Assembly: GCA_947629425.1 (NCBI GenBank)
Contig: CANRDR010000058.1
Location: forward strand, 1 to 9,392
Source: an uncultured Bacilli bacterium
GTDB taxonomy: Bacteria; Bacillota_I; Bacilli_A; RF39; UBA660
Direction: 5' to 3'
Length of the DNA stretch: 9,392 bases
The translations under genes were made by a program, and so were the position numbers. Positions 5,486 to 9,392 of this stretch are shown in pieces (position 1 is the first letter of the stretch; the number at the start of each line of letters is the position of its first letter). The notes beneath the pieces were generated by a model that saw only the letters and a list, made by a program, of their open reading frames with translations, was not told the origin of the DNA and did not search any database.

Positions 5486-5514
5486 ATTATACTATTATGT
5501 ATTTTAATTTTCAA
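5486..5514 (-). promoter_or_regulatory. Sigma-A promoter of the ferredoxin gene
   Basis: Minus-strand TTGAAA (complement of 5509-5514), 17 bp, then a perfect TATAAT (complement of 5486-5491). The start lies near 5479, close to the GGAGGT site, so the leader is very short (about 10 bases). Confidence 0.75.
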
Positions 5515-5548
5515 TTACAAAAAATATGTAGAATTAAATACTAAAGTA

Positions 5549-5557
5549 TGATAAAAT
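5549..5557 (+). promoter_or_regulatory. Extended -10 promoter of the 5599 gene
   Basis: TG (5549-5550), one base, TAAAAT (5552-5557). No clear -35 is seen. It faces away from the ferredoxin promoter, and the two -10 boxes are about 60 bp apart. Confidence 0.45.
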
Positions 5558-5598
5558 TTTAATATAAGTAATTAGAATAATGAATGGGTGGTGTTTAT

Positions 5599-6351
5599 AT
5601 GAACACAAGAATGGATAAATATGCTGAAACTCCTAATTTAAAAAGTAGAACAGAAAGAAATAAACATTTATATGAAGATATAAAAAATACTGACATTGAT
5701 AGTTTTGATATAAAAAGTAATGCAGAAGTATTAGATGAAGATTATAATGTTGTTGATGTAGACAAAATAAGAGATATGTTAGATAAAAAATATAGAGATA
5801 CTATCCCTAAAAAACATTTAACAACTATAGAAGAAGCAGAAGAAGAAACTAAAAAAATAATAGATACTAAAGAATATGATATAAATGCAATATTAGATAA
5901 AGCTAAAAAAGAACAAAATGTAGATTATGAAAAAGAAAGATTTAAAAAAATTCGTGATACTCAATTTGATATATTAAATAGTTTAAATATTAAAGAAGAG
6001 GTAAAAACTGATGATGAAACAGAAGAAAATTTAGTAAATTTAATAAATACTATAACTGCATTAGAACTTAAAAATAAAAAGGAAGAAAATAGTACTGCAT
6101 TAGATTTATTAAGTGATTTATCAGAAGATAAAGATGATTTACATAAAACAATGGAATTAGATAAAGAAGATTTAGAAGAAACTAATACTGATATAGATAT
6201 GAAAATAGATGAAAATTATGATGATTTTAAAGAATTAGAAAATGATTTAAAATCAAGTAGTATTGCAATTAAAATTGTAGTAATAGTATTTATATTAATA
6301 TTATTAATAATATTATTTATATTTTTAAATAATCACTTTGGTTGGTTTTAA
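5599..6351 (+). CDS. Hypothetical acidic tail-anchored membrane protein
   Basis: 250 residues, function not recognised. The start at 5599 (MNTRMDKYAET) has GGGTGGTG (5586-5593) 5 bases upstream; an in-frame ATG at 5584 overlaps that site and is unlikely. The first 60 residues hold a basic patch, LKSRTERNKHLYEDI, and a segment around SNAEVLDEDYNVVDVDKI. This looks like a conserved head that I believe recurs in hypothetical proteins of Erysipelotrichia-like bacteria, though I cannot verify that. The middle (70-220) is highly charged, rich in Glu, Asp and Lys and probably helical or coiled-coil. A single membrane segment (about 222-243) is followed by the short tail NNHFGWF, so the bulk should face the cytoplasm. 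A terminator follows at once, and yunB is next. Confidence 0.85.
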   Translation: MNTRMDKYAETPNLKSRTERNKHLYEDIKNTDIDSFDIKSNAEVLDEDYNVVDVDKIRDMLDKKYRDTIPKKHLTTIEEAEEETKKIIDTKEYDINAILDKAKKEQNVDYEKERFKKIRDTQFDILNSLNIKEEVKTDDETEENLVNLINTITALELKNKKEENSTALDLLSDLSEDKDDLHKTMELDKEDLEETNTDIDMKIDENYDDFKELENDLKSSSIAIKIVVIVFILILLIILFIFLNNHFGWF

Positions 6352-6368
6352 TAAATCCAACTTTTTTT
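6341..6368 (+). terminator. Weak intrinsic terminator after the 5599 gene
   Basis: GTTGG (6341-6345) pairs with CCAAC (6357-6361) around an 11-base loop, followed by seven T's (6362-6368). The 5' arm is inside the last codons of the gene. The stem is short but the T tract is clean. Confidence 0.55.
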
Positions 6369-6382
6369 CATATAAATTACTA
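6369..6382 (+). promoter_or_regulatory. Candidate promoter giving a leaderless yunB mRNA
   Basis: CATATAAAT (6369-6377) ends five bases before the ATG at 6382. A -10 read as TATAAA (6371-6376) would place the start on the A of the ATG. CATATA also resembles the sigma-E -10 (CATACA), with an ATA about 15 bases upstream (6351-6353), but the match is weak. Confidence 0.3.
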
Positions 6383-7068
6383 TGAAATGTTTTAAAACTA
6401 AATATAAAAAGAAGAAAAAGCCAATAGGTTTAATAATATTATTTATATTCTTATTAGATTTTATATTTATAAGTTATTTTTCTAATAAATTAAGTAAAAA
6501 TATAGTAAATATTACTAGATTAAAAATAGAAGAAATAACTAAAGAATATTTAAATAATACTATAAAAAAATATTTAAATTTAGAAACTAATGATTATATT
6601 AAATTAAATATTGTTAATAATAATATTGAGAGTGTTGATATAGATAATAATAAAAGTAATATTTTATTAAAAAACATAATAGAAGATTTAGAAAATAATA
6701 GTGAAAATATAATAAAAGGTAATATTAATGATTATTATAACTTAGAATTACTTCAAGGCAATAATGGTATAATATTACATGTTCCTGCAGGTGTAATGAC
6801 TAATAATGCACTTCTCGCTAATTTAGGGCCTAAAATACCAATTAAAGCAAGTTTTTTAAATAATATAGAATCAAATGTAGATGTAACTGTTAGTGATTAT
6901 GGAATAAATAATGCTTTAATTAAATTATATATAATTATTAATTTAAAAATAGTTATAGAAATGCCTACAGAAAGTGAAGTATCTAATATTAGCTATAAAT
7001 ATTTAATTTCAAGTAAATTAATAAATGGTGTAGTACCTGATTTCATAGGCTCAAGTATTGTAAAATAA
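6382..7068 (+). CDS. yunB: Sporulation protein YunB
   Basis: 228 residues. A run of basic residues (8-13) is followed by one membrane segment (about 14-34), so the body is exposed outside the membrane. In Bacillus, yunB is a mother-cell (sigma-E) gene needed for efficient sporulation; its biochemistry is unknown. Family hallmarks are clear: GPKIPI (149-154), DYGINNALIKLYI around Y173 to L179, a proline-containing segment IEMPTESE and the ending INGVVPDF (214-221). Length is near that of the family. No Shine-Dalgarno sequence precedes the ATG at 6382, and a terminator ends only 13 bases upstream, which suggests a leaderless transcript. No other methionine gives a full-length family match. It lies between two single-pass membrane proteins of unknown function. 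Confidence 0.9.
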   Translation: MKCFKTKYKKKKKPIGLIILFIFLLDFIFISYFSNKLSKNIVNITRLKIEEITKEYLNNTIKKYLNLETNDYIKLNIVNNNIESVDIDNNKSNILLKNIIEDLENNSENIIKGNINDYYNLELLQGNNGIILHVPAGVMTNNALLANLGPKIPIKASFLNNIESNVDVTVSDYGINNALIKLYIIINLKIVIEMPTESEVSNISYKYLISSKLINGVVPDFIGSSIVK

Positions 7069-7081
7069 TAATGTAAAGCAT

Positions 7082-7124
7082 AAAATTATATCTTTTCATT
7101 AATAAAAGATGTGATATAATTTTT
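7082..7124 (+). terminator. Intrinsic terminator after yunB
   Basis: Bases 7082-7092 (AAAATTATATC) pair perfectly with 7113-7123 over 11 bp, with an inner TTTT/AAAA helix (7093-7096 with 7104-7107), ending in TTTTT (7120-7124). The 3' arm also contains the -10 of the next gene. Confidence 0.7.
7112..7120 (+). promoter_or_regulatory. Extended -10 promoter of the 7145 gene
   Basis: TG (7112-7113), A, then perfect TATAAT (7115-7120), inside the 3' arm of the yunB terminator. AAATTATATCTTTT at 7083-7096 recurs at nearly the same distance before the 8013 gene. Confidence 0.65.
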
Positions 7125-7144
7125 ATAGTAGGTGGTGATTACTT

Positions 7145-7936
7145 ATGGAAAATGTTTTTATAAATAATTTTATTAATTCTGGTATAAGTAATTACTTACT
7201 TATAAAAGATAATAAAGATTATGAAAAAGAACATATATTTGAAGTACATATTATTAAATGTTTATGTAAAATATATGGTGAAATTAATATAATTAATCCA
7301 TATAGAATAAAAAATGAAAATAGTTTTAAAAGCAATATTATAATGTATGGATATAAACTTAAAGATATGGAAGAATTTTTTAAACTTTTAGATAATTATA
7401 CAGAATGGTTAAATAGTGAAAAAGCAGTAGGTAAAACTGATGTTACTAGTAAAATAGAAATATCTTTAATAAATATGATTATAGAAAAAAATAAAGAAGT
7501 TAAATTTGATAAAGATGAAATTGGATATTTTAATGCTTTCTTTGATCCTGTTAACAATAATTTAGCTAAATTACATGATTTAATTACTGTTGATATAAAT
7601 AAAGTACCAATGTATTGGAATGAAAAGAAAGAATTACTTAAAAATACTACTAAATTAAAATTAGTTAAAAAAGATTTATTAAGTTCTTCTACTTATGAAA
7701 AATATGGTTTAGAACAAAACGATGTAGCAAAAATGAGTGAAGAAAAAGTAAAAGATGTTAATGAATCTATATTAGAAAAAGAAAAAGAAGAACAAAAAAG
7801 AAATAAAAAATTTGTTCCAAAAAGTCTTATTATTACTAGTGGAAATGGGTTTGTAGATATATTAATGTTATTAAGTATTATGACAACAGAAATAGTAATA
7901 GGAGTACTAATTGCACTATATTTTATAAGAGGATAA
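7145..7936 (+). CDS. Hypothetical tail-anchored membrane protein
   Basis: 263 residues, family not recognised. AGGTGGTG (7130-7137) lies 7 bases before the ATG. Residues 1-175 look like a globular, mainly helical cytoplasmic domain (for example YKLKDMEEFFKLLDNYTEWL and ISLINMIIEKNKEVKFDKDE), with no catalytic motif I can name. Residues 195-222 are a strongly charged helix of Glu and Lys, probably coiled-coil. A hydrophobic segment (about 235-260, LMLLSIMTTEIVIGVLIALYF) then ends the protein at IRG. As with the 5599 product, nearly all of it should face the cytoplasm. It has its own promoter fused to the yunB terminator. A link to sporulation is only suggested by its neighbour. Confidence 0.85.
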   Translation: MENVFINNFINSGISNYLLIKDNKDYEKEHIFEVHIIKCLCKIYGEINIINPYRIKNENSFKSNIIMYGYKLKDMEEFFKLLDNYTEWLNSEKAVGKTDVTSKIEISLINMIIEKNKEVKFDKDEIGYFNAFFDPVNNNLAKLHDLITVDINKVPMYWNEKKELLKNTTKLKLVKKDLLSSSTYEKYGLEQNDVAKMSEEKVKDVNESILEKEKEEQKRNKKFVPKSLIITSGNGFVDILMLLSIMTTEIVIGVLIALYFIRG

Positions 7937-7946
7937 TAATTTCTTT

Positions 7947-7985
7947 AAATTATATCTTTTTTTTTATAAAAAAGTGTGTTAAACT
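7947..7985 (+). promoter_or_regulatory. Promoter region of the 8013 gene with a shared upstream element
   Basis: TG-T-TAAACT (7977-7985) is an extended -10. AAATTATATCTTTT (7947-7960) is identical to 7083-7096. The distance from this element to the -10 hexamer is 33 bases here and 32 before the 7145 gene. No good hairpin with a T tail is seen, so transcripts of the 7145 gene may read through. Confidence 0.45.
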
Positions 7986-8012
7986 ATTTAATAGAATAGT
8001 GAGGAATTTTAT

Positions 8013-9155
8013 ATGCAAAATCAAATAACTATAAAAGATAATAATGGACAATCTATAAATGTTAACTTAATTAGTCATTTTAAAATTAAATCTACAGGCA
8101 AAGAATACGTGGTATATGATAAAGGTGAAAATGTAAATGGTGGTATTAAGATTTATGTTGAAGATACTTCTATAAATACTATTGATCAAAATATATGGGA
8201 AACACAAATTAAACCGTTGATAGGTAATATTATTAAAGGTGTAGATAATCCAGATTTAGAGTATGTTGGAACGGGTAATGAATTATTAATAACAGATGTA
8301 AATGGACCAAAAATTGTTGTAATGACTCAAGAATTTATAGATTCATTAAAAAATGAGTATTCAAAAAATAATAAACCTGTAGAAACAAATGCAGAAGCGC
8401 TAAGTAATGTATTTGGTGGAGAAAGTAATGCACCTCAAACTTCAGTAGAAAATCAACCTCCAGTTCAACAACCAGAAAATGAAATTAAATTTACGAGTCC
8501 AGGTGTGAATTTTGGTGCTAAATCTAATGAAGCAGAGAAATTTGCTGATCAGCCAGCAAGTTTATCATCAACTCCATCTCAAGTAGAGATACCAGTTGCA
8601 CCTACACCAAGTGCTCCTGTAGTAGAAACACCAAATGCAACTCCTACTAATGAAAGTGCTTTAAATACTCAAGAAACACCAAATCCTACAAATGAAATTC
8701 CAGTAAATCCTGTTGAACAAAATACAGAAACAATAAGTAATAATATTCCTGTAGAACCTATTAATAATCCTGCACCTATGGAAAGCCCATTTAACGTAAA
8801 TCCTGGAACTAATATGTTTGATACAAATCCTGTACCAAGTGAAACAACAACACCTGTACAAGAACCAGTCGCTACTGTTGTACCTCAAACTTCTCTAAAA
8901 ACTAATCAAACAAATTTAACATCAGATATAGAATTTACTAAAAAATTATTAGAAATTGCTAAAAAAAAGTTAGAAAATGCTAAAGAAGAAGTAGCGCTAT
9001 ATGAAGATTATTTAAAAGTATTAGAAACTGGAACAAATACTAAAGAAGAATCAACTAATTTAGAAAATACAGCTGTTAATTTATTTGATAATAACGGGGC
9101 CTTAAATGCACAGGCATTAGAATTTGATTCAGTAAAACCAACGTTAAATATATAA
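8013..9155 (+). CDS. Hypothetical soluble protein with long P/T/N-rich linker and C-terminal coiled coil
   Basis: 380 residues with three parts. Residues 1-115 form a compact, strand-rich domain (ITIKDNNGQSINVNLISHF, then KEYVVYDKGENVNGGIKIYV and LLITDVNGPKIVVMTQEFI). Its first half recalls the small DUF1292/YrzB type of protein, a weak resemblance only. Residues about 120-300 are low in complexity and rich in Pro, Thr, Asn and Glu, as in a flexible linker. Residues about 305-337 (FTKKLLEIAKKKLENAKEEV, then ALYEDYL) form a likely coiled coil, followed by a short tail. There is no signal peptide, membrane segment or cysteine. GAGG (8001-8004) lies 8 bases before the ATG. The layout suggests a tether or adaptor, but no function can be assigned. 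A strong terminator follows. Confidence 0.88.
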   Translation: MQNQITIKDNNGQSINVNLISHFKIKSTGKEYVVYDKGENVNGGIKIYVEDTSINTIDQNIWETQIKPLIGNIIKGVDNPDLEYVGTGNELLITDVNGPKIVVMTQEFIDSLKNEYSKNNKPVETNAEALSNVFGGESNAPQTSVENQPPVQQPENEIKFTSPGVNFGAKSNEAEKFADQPASLSSTPSQVEIPVAPTPSAPVVETPNATPTNESALNTQETPNPTNEIPVNPVEQNTETISNNIPVEPINNPAPMESPFNVNPGTNMFDTNPVPSETTTPVQEPVATVVPQTSLKTNQTNLTSDIEFTKKLLEIAKKKLENAKEEVALYEDYLKVLETGTNTKEESTNLENTAVNLFDNNGALNAQALEFDSVKPTLNI

Positions 9156-9181
9156 CCTAAGTTATAATACTTAGGTTTTTT
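9154..9181 (+). terminator. Strong intrinsic terminator, target of the group IIC intron
   Basis: AACCTAAG (9154-9161) pairs perfectly with CTTAGGTT (9170-9177) around an 8-base loop, and the T run is 9176-9181. It starts inside the stop codon of the 8013 gene. The intron begins two bases after the last T. Confidence 0.92.
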
Positions 9182-9183
9182 CA

Positions 9184-9392
9184 GTGTGCCGTGCATGGCA
9201 TATATCTAGTTGGTGAAAGTCCAATACACGCATAGGTATCGGTGAAGTGTTAGAGAAGCACAAAGCATCAATCGTGAGGTTGGGGCTAAAGGAAGTGTGA
9301 AACAAAATCGAGGGCTAACGAACAGGAACTTATTATAAGGCTATATAAATGGATAAGGTTGCATAACAAACTAAAGTCCAAAAGATACTCGT
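9184..9392 (+). mobile_element. Group IIC intron, 5' part of domain I (continues past the window)
   Basis: The sequence starts with GTGTGCC, fitting the group II 5' splice consensus GUGYG. It goes on with GGTGAAAGTCC, GGAAC, AAGGCTA, AATGGATAAGGTTGCATAAC and AAAGTCC. As I recall it, these match in order and spacing domain I of the Oceanobacillus iheyensis group IIC intron (GGUGAGAGUCC, GAACUUCAUAUGAGGCUA, AAUGGAUGAGUUUGCAUAAC, AAAGUCC). Group IIC introns characteristically insert just 3' of intrinsic terminators, and this one starts 2 bases behind a T tract in the sense direction. The reverse transcriptase/maturase gene expected in domain IV, and the 3' end, lie outside the window, so intactness cannot be judged. 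Confidence 0.93.

Noticed and set aside
8661..9196. Minus-strand reading frames at 8661-8888 and 9008-9196
   Set aside because: Both are shadows of the 8013 gene; the second also crosses its terminator and the intron start. Neither has a ribosome site or domain.

Overview
The window comes from a very AT-rich, low-GC Gram-positive bacterium (Bacillota) with the standard bacterial code: TGA is a stop (it ends spo0A) and TGG is the tryptophan codon. Spo0A, a YunB-type sporulation protein and Shine-Dalgarno sites of AGGAGG or GGTGGTG type place it among spore-forming Firmicutes, perhaps an uncultivated gut lineage of Bacilli or Clostridia. I cannot name a species. No rRNA or tRNA gene was seen.

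Layout. Bases 1-107 are the tail of an S41 (CtpA/CtpB-like) processing peptidase. An array of five Spo0A-box-like heptamers with an exact 10-bp period follows, then spo0A (227-979). A hairpin that buries the Shine-Dalgarno sequence leads into a ClpC-like AAA+ gene (1036-2892), whose second ATPase domain is shrunken and has lost catalytic residues. A shared convergent terminator separates it from an unknown minus-strand gene (2899-3558). That gene faces away from a two-gene operon across a promoter region carrying a perfect 16-bp palindrome. The operon encodes a membrane-anchored thioredoxin-fold protein without the CxxC pair, and TrmL (tRNA wobble 2'-O-methyltransferase).

The stretch 4688-5118 has no intact gene. 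It holds permuted remnants of a dinD-like gene and three related 28-bp palindromes that covary like a conserved hairpin. A minus-strand gene for a two-domain ferredoxin (5119-5469), made by internal tandem duplication, follows.

The right third is all plus strand: an acidic tail-anchored protein (5599-6351), yunB (6382-7068, probably leaderless), another tail-anchored protein (7145-7936), and a soluble protein with a long P/T/N-rich linker and a C-terminal helix (8013-9155). Each is set off by terminator-like hairpins or its own promoter. The last 209 bases are the 5' end of a group IIC self-splicing intron inserted just behind the terminator of the 8013-9155 gene.

Together spo0A, the processing peptidase and yunB point to a sporulation-related neighbourhood. 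The Clp ATPase fits stress or developmental proteolysis. The links of the unknown membrane proteins to sporulation are inferred from position only.
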